From: Amblyomma americanum
Taxonomy: Eukaryota > Arthropoda > Arachnida > Ixodida > Ixodidae
Length of the DNA stretch: 64,000 nucleotides
Direction of reading: 5' to 3'
NCBI RefSeq assembly: GCF_052857255.1
Contig: NC_135505.1
Location: 54,362,792 to 54,426,791, forward strand
The position numbers and the translations under genes are program-made. The notes under the pieces are model-generated. The model made no database searches and was not told the origin of the DNA. It was given only the letters and a program-made list of their open reading frames with translations. Below are positions 32,816-46,619 of the stretch, in pieces (position 1 is the stretch's first letter; each line of letters starts with the position of its first letter).

Positions 32816-33404
32816 TAGCCGTTCTGGGAGGAAAGTCGAAGGCTCTGGGGCGGCTGCTGGTCTCTTCTGCTTAGCGGTGCCGGGTCGCGTCGTGTCCCGT
32901 CTGTGCGTGACTGGGGGGCATAGGACACTGGCTCACGTAGTGACTTTGGCCTTTGTAGCGAAACCAGACTGTGGGATGATCGCTACGCTGGTCGCCGTAC
33001 CTCTGCCTGCGATTCGCCTGATGGGTTCACTACGTATTACTGCAACTGCTGTGGGATACGACTGTGATGGTTAAACGGTTATCTTTGCGACCTTGTTGTA
33101 GCTCGAGCACGAAGGGATCCAAAACTCGACCAACCAGGCTGCTACCGCGGCCTGATAGTGATGAGAGTCCGCACGCTACTAGTGTCTAGCGCAAGACGGC
33201 TCCAAAGAACTTTCCCGTGCTGGGGGAGGCCTCTAGACCATCTGTCTTAGCAGAGCAGCCTGCATTCCCGATTGTTCTATGGCGAGTTCATCTAGACTAG
33301 CGTAGTAGAGCGGCGGAAAAAGAAGGATGACATTGTCTATTCACTATCGATACTCTTCTGAATCCGCGGTGGTGGGATACGCAGCTCCCAAAGCTCTTCA
33401 AAAG
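32816..33404. other. unassigned, moderately GC-rich
   Basis: A short open frame on the plus strand to 33074 is not recognised. No repeat match seen elsewhere in the window. Confidence 0.3.
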
Positions 33405-34170
33405 AGCGGGTCTATCCTAGGGGGCTTAAGTCTGCCGCTTGTATTCGCCTTCGAAGTTCGTCCTTGACGCGGCGCGCGTAGTCTGTGAGCAGGAATTCCA
33501 CTTTCAGCGAATGCTCAAAATCACTCCAGCTAGAGAACGTCTGGCATCGGCGCCAGTGTGCGGCGGACCCTGTAACTGTGGCGGGAAGGACTCGCTGTAG
33601 CATAGTGTCTTCGGAGAGGCCCTCAGCGGTGCGGTAGTCTGCCATTTCGTGTAAAAAAGTCTATAACAAATTTCGTATCTTTGTGTCCTTCGTAAGTGGG
33701 CACTCTGAGGCCTAGGAGAAAAGTCTCAAAAGGAGACTGGCTTGATTGCGAGACTGCTGTTACTATCAGAGCCTTTAACTCGCGACGGTTAGGATGACCC
33801 TCTAAGGTTGCTTTATTTTTGTCTCGTGTTCATCGAGCTTTGTGTCTAAGCGAGCTGGCAGAGCGGCGAACTAGACCGACAGGCGAGCACAAGCGAGCAC
33901 AATGGTTTCTTTATCTAGGGTTGTACCTGAGAGGTTCTCCATTGTTCGTTTCCGGGACTTCTTGACTCGTTTCTGGAGCCCCGCTGCAACTTTACGTGGG
34001 AACCAAGGAGCATAACAGTGCGAGGGTGGCGAGAAAACGTATACGGGGTTAATGAGCCGACACTGAAGTCTGTGGTGCATAACTGAATTGTGCTCTGGCG
34101 GGCTTGCCGGAAGTCCGAGCTCCAAAGTTGGTACAAGATGAAGGCTATGCCTGCTGATCAAATCGTTAGT
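33405..34170 (-). pseudogene. Gypsy gag fragment, minus strand
   Basis: Minus-strand text: GTTLDKETIVLACARLS, DTKLDEHETKIKQP (short coiled coil), ASECPLTKDTKIRN in a shifted frame, and the capsid core DYRTAEGLSEDTMLQRVLPA, GSAAHWRRCQTFSSWSDF, LLTDYARRVKDELRRR. The end of this frame at about 33412 truncates the capsid. No zinc knuckle or pol follows. Family assignment rests on the ML.RVLPA...A..WWR pattern typical of Gypsy gag. Confidence 0.65.
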
Positions 34171-34540
34171 AATGGCAAATCACCCGACGGGCGACGCAGG
34201 GGCGGCAGGAAAGACGCAGTTATTGCAGCAATGCAAACAAAATCTATAGCAAGTGCTCGTGCCTGCACTAGTGTAGCAAAACAGGTGCCAGAGCAAGGAA
34301 ACGGCAACCAGTTCCGGAAGCCATACAGAAACCAGCCCCGAAGGCCCGGGCGAACATTCATACATGAAGGATACCAGCCAGCGCTACCACCGTGAATAGA
34401 CCGCTCCTTGAGATTGGCCACGCTCCTTCCGTTACGTGCACTTTTTAAAGGGAAGGCTACCCTCCCCCCACCCCTCCGGTCGCTTCTGAGCGTGTCCTGC
34501 ATATCTTATTTCTATGAGTCGCGTGATGATCGCGAGCTGA
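34171..34540. other. unassigned
   Basis: Between the gag fragment and the poly-G run; no recognisable feature. Confidence 0.3.
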
Positions 34541-34557
34541 GGGGGGGGGGGGGGGGG
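34541..34557 (+). repeat. homopolymer of 17 G
   Basis: Uninterrupted G run; length may be affected by sequencing or assembly. G-quadruplex formation is possible in principle. Confidence 0.9.
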
Positions 34558-35389
34558 CCTACAGAGTAATGGCTAAAGAATATGCATTTTCAAATGCTCT
34601 TTCATGCAAGTTCATGGTACAGAGAAGGTGGACAGTTGGCTCTTGATAATCACCGAGTGAACAAGGGAGGGGCCCTCCCTTGTTCCCTTGTCCATTGATA
34701 AGGGAAACCCTCAGACTGCTTGCCAACTTTCGAACAAGAGGACTTGTGTTCATCTGGGCAAAGCATACATGATTGGCGGGGTTCAAACAGTGTCTTCCCT
34801 CCCAGCAGGAAGACCGAGTAAGTGGAAAGGTTCTTGAAGTTGGAAGGGTGTATGAATCGGTAGCGTGAATCTTGTACAGGCAACAAGGCTGCTAAACAGG
34901 ATGGATCGGCTGACCTGCAAGACTGTAAAAGAAAAATGCAAGCTCAGCTCAAAGGAATCTGAGTGTGTAGGCGTGGAGAGATAGCGAACGTGGTATTGAA
35001 GGGCTATGTTTCCAGCTGCGACAGATGGCTGCGTTGACCTGAAAAACTCAGATAAGAGAATTATGCAATATGGTGGAACAAAATACCAGAGGGCATAAAA
35101 AAGGAAATTCAATGAAAAAGCAACGAGGCCGAGTTCAGCGAAAGCGCGAAATGAAGAGGGAGGGACTGCGGTAGCCAGGTGTTCCTGAGAAACGGTAGAA
35201 AGAGGTGCGGGCACAAGGTAAGTATAAAATGAACGAGAGAGAGGGAAATTAAAAACTTAGGAAAGAGGTAATTGAGAAGAAAGCACGGGGCGGGGCGAAG
35301 GTTTAGGGTAAAAGAAATGAAGAGGCAGTGTTATGAATAGTTGAAATGTTGTGTAGTAGCTGTTTAAATACTTGACAGTTTAGTGCGGT
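34558..35389. other. unassigned
   Basis: Two overlapping open frames on the minus strand (to 35214) have no recognisable domain, and the region is purine-rich on the plus strand. Confidence 0.3.
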
Positions 35390-35394
35390 TCACA

Positions 35395-35470
35395 GACAGC
35401 GATAACTGTCGTGTTTGGCGCTCTTTGGCCTTAGATGCCGCTGCGCCATAAAGAAACTAACATCATCCTC
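35395..35470 (+). repeat. LINE 3'-end relic
   Basis: GGCCTTAGATGCCGCTGCGC followed by CATAAAG and a CATCATCC-like tail resembles the terminal GGCCTTAG...GCGCCATAAA block at the ends of the LINE copies A-C, but with a different tail. Only the last 75 bp are seen. Confidence 0.4.
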
Positions 35471-37116
<1,646 letters not shown>

Positions 37117-37429
37117 GGTTTTATTTTTCACAAAGAAGTGGAAGTAGCCGGAAGTAAAAGCCCTACATTGGCGGGTTGAGAAATCCTCCGCCCCTTTACA
37201 TTGTGTACACAGCAGCAGAGTAGGGCAATAGACAGAGATACAATGTCACACATTTTTTTTTTGCAAGAGAAGAAAATGGGCACTATTTCGCATCAGACTA
37301 TAAAATAAACACAAACAAGAGTTTCAATAGAGCAGTGTTTTTAGACACCTGGAAAACGTTTTCCAAATATAATAATGCAACTTAATTGACTATGAAGATA
37401 GACCTTAGTGTTTATTCACAAAAGGGAGT

Positions 37430-40290
37430 ATGAGCAGCAAAATATTTGTGCATATTTGGAAGAGGCGCATTGAGTACATCAGTACCTTCTTTCTCTAAAG
37501 CATTCAATAATCAAGGAAGATTATACCAGAGTGTTTGTTGTCCATAGGCAGCGCGATATGTTGGTACCTTGCTTTGTTCTGGAGTTCGAGTACTGTAGGT
37601 AGAATAATGAGGTTTTAGTTCTGCCATTTCCGTAAAACTGAAGTCTCTCGCAGGACACTTAAACGGTATACTGCCTGCATAATTTGTATTCGTATATTTT
37701 TCTTACTTTGAACAAATGAAGTGAAGCAAATATGTTTGAAGACGGTGCTGCGTACTAAACTTTTTCAATCATTCGTACTATTTTTTTCTGTAGCCTTTCA
37801 ACCTAGCTTCAACAGATTTGTTTCTAATGTTGTTCCCCAGATAAAATGACAGTAATTTAGGTGGGAGGCAAGAGAGCAATGTAGACCATTAGTTTAACTT
37901 TTTTTGAAACACCATAGCGGTTGCGATTTCAAAATCCAGTTATGCAATTCAGTTTGTTTATTAAACTTTTTACGCGATCTTCCACTGTAAAGTTGAAGTA
38001 AAATGTACCTCTAACACCTTCACCCGATTCTTGGCCGATCCCAGAGTGTGGGTATGTGCCATCTTTTGATAGGCTAACAACAACAACAACAACGACACTA
38101 TCTACCACATCAATGGCTGAGCATCTAAGCATTACGGTTCTTTGTAATGGAATTTGTTTACCTTTTGGTCGAAATACTTCTACCTTTATTTTGTTTGCGT
38201 TTATTTTTAATTTATTGCAAGAAGTCCGCGAGTCGGATTTGCGCAGAAAAATATTTGCTTTAGTGACTCCTTCAGCTTCAGAACGTGATGACACCAAAGC
38301 GCTCTTGTCGTCGGCATATATAACGAATTTGGTATCTCAGCAGACTTGTACAATATGGTTAGTGCACAAATAAATAGGACAGGGCCTACAATGCTACCCT
38401 GTGGGACTCCTGAAATTATTTGTTTTCTGTGAGAAGTGACACTATTAATGCCGACACATTGAAATCTATTTGATGGGTAACTTCTGAGCAGACTCAAAGC
38501 CATTCCCCGTATACCATAATGATGCAGTGTTTCAAAAAGGATAGTATGACTAATACAATCTAAATCCTGGCTAAAATCAGCAAAAATACCTATAACAATA
38601 CGTTTCTCTTCAGAATGGTTTAGAACATATTCTTTATGGTCTAGCGCTAGCTCTGCAGACCTGTTCCTTCTAAAGCCATATTGCGAAGTAGTTACTATAT
38701 AACGCTTGCTACAGAAGCGCGATATTCGATCTAGGATAATTTTCTCGAGGTCTTTCGGAAAGGCAAGAAGAATGGACACCGGTCTGTAGTTAGATACATC
38801 ATTTTTATCACCTTTTTTATATATGGCTACCACATAGACAACTTGCATTTTTGTAGGAAAAACAGCTGTAGAAACGCAAAGACAAAAAATATGTGCTAGA
38901 ATGGGACTAATTATACCTATCACATACTTCACGGGTCTTATTTGTATACCGTCAGCATGAAAACTATGAGAATTATTTAAACTAAAAAAACAGTGAAGAC
39001 AACTCGTTTGCATCTGCTGGTTCAAGAAATATTGTGCAAGAATTTTTCTGCCCTGAAATTTTGTCTGGTTTTAGTTAAATCTCTGTTAACAAAGTAGTCA
39101 TTAAAATATTTACCATTTCTTCTTATAATTTCTGTCCTTCGTGCAAAAATTCTTCAACTATCCGTGTTTTCTTGCTCCGACCCGTCAGTGCATTTAAGTT
39201 GTTCCACATTAAGTCGGTGCGCTTTACGTTGGAACCAAACATATTCTAATAATTCAGTTTTCTGGCTTTTCTTAGCTGCTTAGTCAAGTCATTACGAAAT
39301 TTTTTGAACGTAGCGAGATCAGATGCTGTATGAATTCAAATAAATGTTTTAAACAGACGTTCTTTCTTTGCCGTCTTCTTCAAAAGGTACTTTCTCACCC
39401 ACGGTTTTCGACATCTCTTATTGCCCGTATGGCGTTTGGAAACGAAGTGACGTTGGTATACCGAAAGAAACAAACTCAAGAAGCCATCATAAGCTACGTT
39501 CGCATTCGTTGCCTGAAGGACGTTGTCCCAAGAAACTGTTTCCAACTCCTCATAAAAAGCTTGTAAGAGGGTAGGTGTAAAAGGTTGATAAATATTAAAC
39601 ACTTTTTGGTGGAGGTTTGGCCTAGTAGTAAATTCTGTGCTACAAAATACAGGCAAGTGATCACTATTAGGATAACTGAGAACACCGGTACTGACAAGGT
39701 TAGATCATATTTCGTTATTATTAAATCTAATATTGTTTAAGTTGACGTCGTTAGTCGTGTGGGAGAAATAATATGCTTTATACAGCCATTACATAGCAAT
39801 ACATTTTCAAAATCTGTTTCCTTCGCAATATAGCTATTCATATCAACATTACAAGCACCGACAAGTATCACATTGTACCTATTTTGGTTAACAAACGACA
39901 ATAAATTACCTAAAAACACAAAATCATCATAAAGAGAACGATTCAGAGGGCGATAGCAAGTTGCAAATGCAGCGTCTTTCATTTGTAGACAAATGATCTC
40001 AAAATTATCTGTGACACAAGGAAATTCTGAAAGTAAGGCAGGCTGCAGGAGAGAGCTTACTAGCACAGACACACCACCACCGCGACGAGTGTTTCTGTTA
40101 ACAAAAACATTTGTCGTATTAGGAAGTCAAAAGTGTCACAACGGCTTGATTCCCATGTTTATGATATCATCAGAACATCAAAACAATTCTCAAACTTTTT
40201 AACAAAGATTCCAGTTCAGCAACCTTGTTGAACACAGACTGCGCATTTAAGGGAAAACAGCCAAGATAGCCATATGTCATGACCTCCAAG
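37430..40290 (-). pseudogene. CR1-like ORF2 (endonuclease and reverse transcriptase)
   Basis: Endonuclease: LNAQSVFNKVAELESLLKSL at about 40240, RRGGGVSVLVSSLLQPALL, FATCYRPLN, VILVGACNVDMNS (consensus GDFN; the Asp is Ala here), then SDHLPVFCS. RT: VYVVAIYKKGDKNDVSNYRP, TTSQYGFRRNRSAELAL, IGIFADFSQDLDCISHTIL, HYGIRGMALSLLRSYPSNRF, ISGVPQGSIVGPVLFI; the YADD box has decayed to YMPTT in the visible frame. The thumb continues to about 37430 (KVRKIYEYKLCRQY, NALEKEGTDVLNAPLPNM). It would nick the target and prime cDNA synthesis; several frameshifts and lost active sites make it inert. Confidence 0.75.
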
Positions 40291-40378
40291 CTCTCTTATG
40301 CGTTCTTCTAAGGGGACGTGGTCTAGGTGCGCCATCTCAAGATAAGTGTCACGGGTTCTCGACTACACGACAAGGCAT

Positions 40379-41294
40379 TTAGCTACCAAGTGTGGAGAGG
40401 TCACTCACGCTCTTGATAACCTTAACGCCATCACCACTTTTTCTAGGCACCGAAATTTTCCAATTGACATGCCACACATATGCAAAACCAGCCTGTTTAG
40501 CCCATTCTTTTGTGGCTTGCAACAACCCGCTCGAAAAGTTAGTCATATTTTCTGTGATGTACACTGAGTCGCCCTTTTTTTCCTTAAGGACAATCCTTTT
40601 CTGCAGCCAAGCGTCTCGTAGATCCTGCCTTACAAAACGGGAAATCACACCTTTTGTCTTTTCCGGTTTCGCCGACATCCTATGAAGTGCGAGAGTGTCC
40701 GCCTCAGTGAGATTGTTCATGCCAACCTTGTCCGCCACTTCGTTGACATTTTACAAGAGGGCCTCTTTTTCCACCTCAGGAATACCATGAACCACAATGT
40801 TCAAACGCCTGCTGCGTCATTTTAAGTCATGGACACGGAGTTTTAACTGAGTTATATTTTTTGTCAGCATCTTTTTCAAGCTTGTCTATTCTGCTTTTAG
40901 TTCCTTTGATTTCATTATCCTGCGTATCAAGACGCTCTTTTATAGTGGAAAACTCTTCATGCAGCATCTGGACCGAGCTCTCTGCTGCATCTAGCTTTTC
41001 AGAAAGAGGGAGAAAGGCAGTCAATTTCCTGTTCATTTCCACAATAAGCACCTTCAGGTCGGCATCTGCATTCGAGTCACCGTTTGAGGCGTCACCCTTG
41101 CCTGCACTCGAAAGTTTACACACCTCACGAATCCAAGCCTTCTTAGTCGACCCTTGTTTTGAAGCAAAGGTCGTTTCACTCATGGGAGAACATATCGCGC
41201 CATGAAAGCAAAAATCACACTCACTGCATGTGATAACGTTATCGCCATTCTTTAATTTTTCTCGGCATTGGCAACATCGCGTCATGGTGACCAA
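40379..41294 (-). pseudogene. CR1-like ORF1 (PHD-like finger, coiled coil, FP25K-like C-terminus)
   Basis: First part, 41294-40827: CCQCREKLKNGDNVITCSEC with a later FCFHGAIC, giving a C-x2-C...C-x2-C-x4-HxxxC arrangement of PHD type, then a long coiled coil (LDAAESSVQMLHEEFSTIKE, DNEIKGTKSRIDKLEKDA). Second part, 40738-40379 in another frame: SAKPEKTKGVISRFVRQDLR, YITENMTNFSSGLLQATKEW, GFAYVWHVNWKISVPRK, which resembles the C-terminal domain found in LINE ORF1 and in the baculovirus FP protein family. It probably binds element RNA. The two parts are separated by a frameshift near 40780. Confidence 0.7.
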
Positions 41295-41299
41295 TATCG

Positions 41300-41887
41300 A
41301 CTAGCAGGTTGGCAGCTGTGGCATATAGCTAAGCAACATGCACGAACTTAATATGTATAGGTTTGCCCAACCTGTAAAACACAATGAAGAACGGGTTATT
41401 CGACGTCCGCCCCGCTCCGCTGCTGCAGCCAAAGTGCCTGGTGAAGTACGCCCCCGTTGCAAAAGTTTCCGCAGCTTTCATCACTGCCGTCGGCTACCGT
41501 TGATAGGCTCGATCTCGCTAATATGGAAACGGTGCTTGAAAACGATGTTTGAGGGTTCAGTCTTCCGAAGGAAAACAGGCCACGGTGCGGCTTCTTGTCC
41601 GAAGCACCGCGCCACACTGCAAAATCTGCGGCTGTAAAATACAGCCAAAAAGCGGCCACCAGTCCGAGTCTGACCTCCGTCAATAACAATCGGTGCTATC
41701 AGCGACGCCAGGGTTTGTTTTTGTTTTTCGAGGAGAAAAACGTTTCATGGATGAAAAGTTCAGTTATTCATGAGCCTTATTTTCTGTAACCAAAGATGCT
41801 GACTTCAATCAGAGGCACTTGACTTTGTTGCTTGCAGTGGATCACCCGGCAGCACACACAAGGCAACAAAATCTGGGAAGTATTGTT
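41300..41887. other. unassigned interval upstream of the LINE and downstream of the host gene
   Basis: GC-rich around 41400-41700 with overlapping open frames on both strands; no domain recognised. It separates the 5' end of the LINE from the poly(A) signal of the secreted-peptide gene. Confidence 0.3.
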
Positions 41888-41893
41888 TTTATT
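41888..41893 (-). terminator. poly(A) signal AATAAA of the secreted-peptide gene
   Basis: Minus-strand AATAAA begins 17 nt after the TAA stop at 41911-41913, giving a very short 3' UTR. Confidence 0.7.
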
Positions 41894-41910
41894 CAAGTAA
41901 CCATGTACTT

Positions 41911-43670
41911 TTACTGACTGTCTAAAGGAGTCAGATAACACCGGCTTTGATCATTGAACCTGCCTGAGCAACAGCTGCCAAGTTCTACGCAGTTCCACGA
42001 TCCACGCTGCCTCCACTTTCCCTGTGGACACGCGCACACCTTCGTCCCTGGCGTGCATGACCTCTTTTTCTCAATATCACCGCATATGTTCTCGGGGTAA
42101 AGGCCATCGCTGGTGCAGTCACGTTTTTCCTCACCCGATCCGCATGCCAAGACCTGTGAAAATGAAGAGTACAGAGTTGATAACTGCAATATAGGCTGCG
42201 CCATCAAATCACTTATCGTAGTAGAATAGCTTGAAAGATTTACGAGAAATCTTCCAGGATATGGTGCCGTGGTTCAATCTCACAACTTACACACTCAAAT
42301 CTACTAGAGCAGCAAATTTTTGGTCACTTGTTTCAGTGTGTTCCGCTGACTGAATATACTTAGAAGACCCGAAATGGAGTGACAATTTTGTTTTGCTTAC
42401 ATCTTTGCCAAGTAAAGCAAATTCTAAAGCGCGCTTGGTGCTTCTTCTGTGGAAGGGATGTCTCTGCGAGGCACAAACTAGACTTGATTATAATGAAGAT
42501 CGCCTTGTACAAAGCTGACTAAATAAGAATAGTGTAATTGAGTTTCAAATCATTGGTGGCATTCAAGAAAACTTTTAAACGCCGGAACTTTCAAGTACTT
42601 CCTGGTTTTGCATGCATCTCATTTCGTTAATGGGAACAGAGGTCATGTATTGAAAGTATTTTGATATGCTCGTCTGTTTGTACCGAGACTGATAATAAGG
42701 TTGAATGATTAGGTCAATAGACGAGTCTTTAACGCTCTTTTCGCGCCCAAAACACGTTGCTTCCACAGCCGTCTGCTCCGCGGAGTGGTTTCTTGTGTAA
42801 TTTGATAAGTGGGTCACAGAAGCCATTCAAAACAATTCTTGCTTTCAAATTGTGTTCCTACTTCGGCCATGATTTTCTGCATCTATCTGCAGATTGCAGC
42901 GGGTAGAGAAAACTATTTTGAGTAAGCTGATCATTAACTTTTACAAAAATCTTCCTCCGCGCACTTTGTGTGAAAAGCGCGGCAGCCGAACGCCGCACAT
43001 GAATTATATCACTTGTGAGGTGCACGCGCGGGTGTAAGGACAAAGGTAATCGCCACGTGGTTACTGCGCATGCTTTTAAGTAATCTGTAGACATTGCAGT
43101 ACGGGAGCGCAGCATGTAATTTCAGGGGTCAGTGTTTACCAGCTCACTCGTAAACATCGTGAACAATTGTTCCCGATGACTTACGTTATAATAATATATT
43201 TCAATAAAAACATTTTCCTTGAGCTACTCATTTCAGTTACAAGCTGCTTCTATAAGTTGTGGTCTATACGGCTCTAAAATCATTTAGTGCAACTCTAGGT
43301 CGAAACTGCTCCTCGTTTTTTTCTGCCTGTTGCGCAGTGCCTCATTTTTCTGTTTTAGTGCTGTTATATATACAATACCATTGCAAGCTTTGTGGATGGC
43401 GTCTTTTTATGACTGGGGTTTTATCATTGTGAGCACTTCGCTTCTGATTCTTCCTGTCAAATTTGATGTGACGTAATTTGTAAGTACTGAAGCCTTCTAA
43501 CGGTTGCACAGGAATAAGATACCGCGAAGGCTGTAACAATCTTCCTCCGACGGTATACCACAGGAAGTGGGAAGACGCTGTGAAAAATTTGACAATGAAT
43601 TTACTGATATACTTACCAAATTGATGGCAGATAATACACTGAGAAGCACGAGTATCACAGAGGGTTTCAT
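41911..43670 (-). CDS. secreted ten-cysteine peptide, TIL-like, two exons
   Basis: Exon 1 is 43617-43670 (18 codons) and exon 2 is 41911-42153 (80 codons plus stop). The 1463-bp intron has donor TTG|GTAAGTAT and acceptor TCATTTTCACAG|GTC, phase 0. Exon 1 encodes MKPSVILVLLSVLSAINL, a signal peptide; exon 2 begins VLACGSGEE, so cleavage after Ala would leave a mature peptide of about 77 residues. Its ten cysteines are spaced C-x8-C-x10-C-x8-C-x6-C-x1-C-x12-C-x5-C-C-x9-C. The part CACPQG...C-V-x4-C resembles the end of trypsin-inhibitor-like domains, but the first half does not fit the usual spacing, so a protease-inhibitor role is only a suggestion. Ticks secrete many such peptides in saliva and haemolymph. 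The frame is intact and the gene lies in an element-poor pocket. Other small cysteine-rich families cannot be excluded. Confidence 0.78.
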
Positions 43671-43850
43671 GATTTTAAATGGTATCATGAATAACAAACA
43701 ATTTGGGCCGCGATGGCGTCATTTCTGAAAAGAAGACAAACAGATGCGATGGATAGCAGCTTCGGGTTTGTAGTACCCATGGAATACTGCCATCGTGATA
43801 AGTACCGCTTTACACTAATATGAAGACTAACTATCTAGATGGGCACAGTC

Positions 43851-43860
43851 CTATTTAAAC
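43851..43860 (-). promoter_or_regulatory. possible TATA-like box of the secreted-peptide gene
   Basis: Minus-strand GTTTAAATAG lies about 185 bp upstream of the ATG. It is AT-rich but not canonical, and no initiator was established, so the transcription start is unknown. Confidence 0.25.
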
Positions 43861-43870
43861 GAAATCAAAC

Positions 43871-45049
43871 GTCACAGCAATTTCCTGCGCAATCAGAATT
43901 ATTAACGCCATCAGGCCCATCAAGATATCTTGTTGAACATATGCTCTCGATAACCTAATACAGTAATGTGGGGAAACATGTGGTCAGTACTATTATACTA
44001 GCGAAGCCGTTGCGCCATAAAGATTCAATATGAATATTATGCATTTGCACGAATTAACTTTAAAGACTGGGGCACCACGCATTAATTTTGAGAAAAAGCG
44101 TTGACACAAATTAGTTTCTAATTGTTTCAGAGTGCGTACGGTAATTATTCTCGGAAAATCGGTGCGCAGATATAGTTATAGCCCTGGACACAATCTTTTA
44201 ACGCTGATTTTCATCCATACTACAGCTCTTCGCCCGAGCAATGTACACGACGTATGAATCTGGCAACAGCGATATCCCCAAAGAATATTATTGAAACAGA
44301 CACCTTGCATGGAGCTGTAAAACACAGTTCTGCAATATCTCAATGTTCAAGGTATTCAATCATGTAAAATAATTTTTCTGAGCAGATTTCACCTATCCCA
44401 AACAGTCAGTTCTCGAGTTTACATCTGTTCCTGTGCAAGAATTCATGATATTACCGCGTTGGGGCACCCCTGAGTTGGCACAAACTCTTCTCCATTCTGT
44501 AACCCCTAACATGACTTACGCGATTTAAGAACTATGCACACTAGTTTCGACAAGATGTCCGAATCGATCAGAAGGAGTAAGCAACAATTCATTATCATAC
44601 CGACCAAACCTTTGCTTCTGCAGTGTTAAGAAAAGGAAATAAATGCTCAACTTGAAGGTGAGTGCAGAATTTCTTTGCTTGACCACAAGTTGTGTGAGGA
44701 AGTTTGCCACGCATACGGACGAAACTTGGCGGAATGCCGTATGACTAGCGCATGAAATTAAAGAATATAGATCCTTTGTTTTACTTGTTGTTTCGTAGCG
44801 ACTATTGATCTGCGTCGTGCAGGGATGAATTTTTCTGAATGTTCCCGGGAGTAATTCTGATCACAGAAACAACTTTTTTTCCAAGGCACAATGGTCATGC
44901 ATGGAATTGCAAATGCGGTTTATTTATGTTTAAAACTGCGTTGAAATTTACATTCCAGCTCGATGGAGTGTAGAAATTTCTAGCCGAAATATATATATGA
45001 CTCGGAGCCAACTAGAAACATGACTTCGTGAGTTTTAACGTCAGAAAGC
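43871..45049. other. AT-rich intergenic sequence upstream of the host gene
   Basis: No domain-bearing frame. At about 44005-44025 a short GCCGTTGCGCCATAAAG resembles the terminal block of LINE tails, too short to annotate separately. Confidence 0.4.
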
Positions 45050-45240
45050 GGCTCGGGCTATGAGGGACACCATAGTAGGTGGCTCCGGAAAAATTTCGAT
45101 CATATACGGTTCATTCACGTGCACTGACACCACAGAATTCGCGGGCCTTTAGCATTTTGAGGTCAGGATCAAACCCGCGTCTTTCGGGTAAGCAACCAAG
45201 CACCATAACCGCTGAGCTACCGCCGAGGCCTTCAACGATA
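45050..45240 (-). repeat. SINE with tRNA-derived head, near complete
   Basis: On the minus strand the head reads GGCCTCGGCGGTAGCTCAGC, GGTTATGGTGC, CCCGAAAGACGCGGGTTTG, ATCCTGACC: A box TAGCTCAGCGG and B box GGTTTGATCC. The body continues with AGGCCCGCGAA, GTCAGTGCACGTGAATG, GGAGCCACC and ends near 45050. It is the most complete SINE in the window, with head and body joined. Confidence 0.8.
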
Positions 45241-46619
45241 AAAGGGTATGAATTGAGAGAAGCGATACTGGTGCTCAAAATACATCTTCAGCTATTTTAG
45301 AACGGTGGGATTTCGTGCCACGTCCTGAAGTTTGGCTGTAAGTCATTCATTGGGCACTTATTTTTAATGGAATTTATACCGCTTTCTGACGCTTGTAGGC
45401 ACCTCAGTCGACCATACAACGTGCATCAGTCACAATTTTTCTGCTTCAGGTTGAGGCCAGGAGGAGGCGCCAGCGTTGCTGGACTATGCAAGTAGCCATG
45501 GCTCGCAATAGAACCCAAAATAAACCTCCCTGGGCGTTAAAGGAGAGTGGTGGCTTGGTCATTGATAACATCGCTACACTTATCAAATAAAATACATTTC
45601 TGATTAAAAATGTCAGTGCACGTGAGCGCAACACCAAAATTTCAGGTACGGAGTATTTTATTGGGGTATTCGACATCCTATTCTATGCCATTTTTCATTT
45701 TGTAAACAATTTCAGTATATCTGTTCACTTCAGTTACATCAGCAGACAAGGCGTGAGTAATGAATTACGTAATTCAGAACAGATGCGTTTATTTAGGAAA
45801 CGAAATTGTAAAAGAGACCATAGCCTTTTTTGTACAGGTCATATCGCCTAAAGGGTCGTGCCACGACTCTATCAAAAGCGCCTTTCAAGATGGCGATAGG
45901 ACGCTGGTCATGATGAACATCTTTCGAGCTTTATGGATGGCCACTTGGACTGTTTTCATGGCGCAGTTTCATCTCTTGCAATTTAGTACATGGGCCGCTT
46001 TGTTACCGGTCTCATAACACACAGACCATCACGCATGTGCAAAATATGTACCGTTGTGTACCACTAAGCAATAATAGCATGTTTGTTGCTGAGGGTGAGT
46101 TTGTCGGAACCATTTTGCTGAAGCATATTGAACCAAGTTTCTCGCCAATGACTTCAATACGCGTCGCCTTTCTAGGCCGGTATACAGCGAAACAAAAGAC
46201 GCTGTTAACTCGGGGCTATTTTTAGGCCTAAGTCCTACCAACATTTGGCATCACCAATAAGGATGTCTTGAACATATCTTACATGCTCGCTATTAATTTT
46301 TGGTATCTAATATATCGGTTCCCTTCCTTTAATAGGGAATTATTATTGCTTATTTCATCAAGCGTACACAGCCCATCGTGTCGGAACAACGCTCAGGCGA
46401 ACTTGTTTGTTCAGCACTCCTAAACAATCGCAAATATTCTCTTCTTCCTTCTTTGTTGACTATCATGATGCATACTATCAAGACCGAGCAGGTTATTGAG
46501 AAAACAGAACAAGATGTCGAGTGACGCAACTTGGTGAGCTAAATGGCTGCTAAGCCTATGAAAGGGCGCTTGGGAGCTGCAGAGTGTCTTCCTGAGGCGG
46601 GCAGGAAGACAGCGAAAAG
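45241..46619. other. unassigned, short open frames only
   Basis: Two plus-strand frames (45760-46017 and 46037-46225) and one minus-strand frame (45446-45676) lack recognisable domains. I see no splice-supported exon. Confidence 0.3.

Larger units (their letters stand above)
37117..41294 (-). mobile_element. CR1-like LINE, nearly full length
   Basis: Two ORFs in order on the minus strand: ORF1 (41294-40379) with a PHD-like finger, coiled coil and C-terminal domain, and ORF2 (about 40290-37430) with AP-endonuclease and RT. The 3' end reads AAAAATAAAACC followed by TGTATGTATGTA and then the long TG tract. No RNase H is present, as expected for CR1/L2-type elements. The 5' UTR beyond 41294 was not delimited. 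Many indels inactivate it. A related but diverged RT lies at 15690-16400. Confidence 0.78.

Noticed and set aside
34541..34557. G run as a regulatory quadruplex
   Set aside because: A single homopolymer whose length may be a sequencing artefact; no gene context.
41338..41689. Overlapping frames that might encode a zinc-finger domain
   Set aside because: Cys and His spacing does not fit a known finger and both strands are open because of GC-rich composition.
42575..43115. Open frames inside the intron of the secreted-peptide gene
   Set aside because: No splice signals linking them to the exons and no domain; treated as chance frames.
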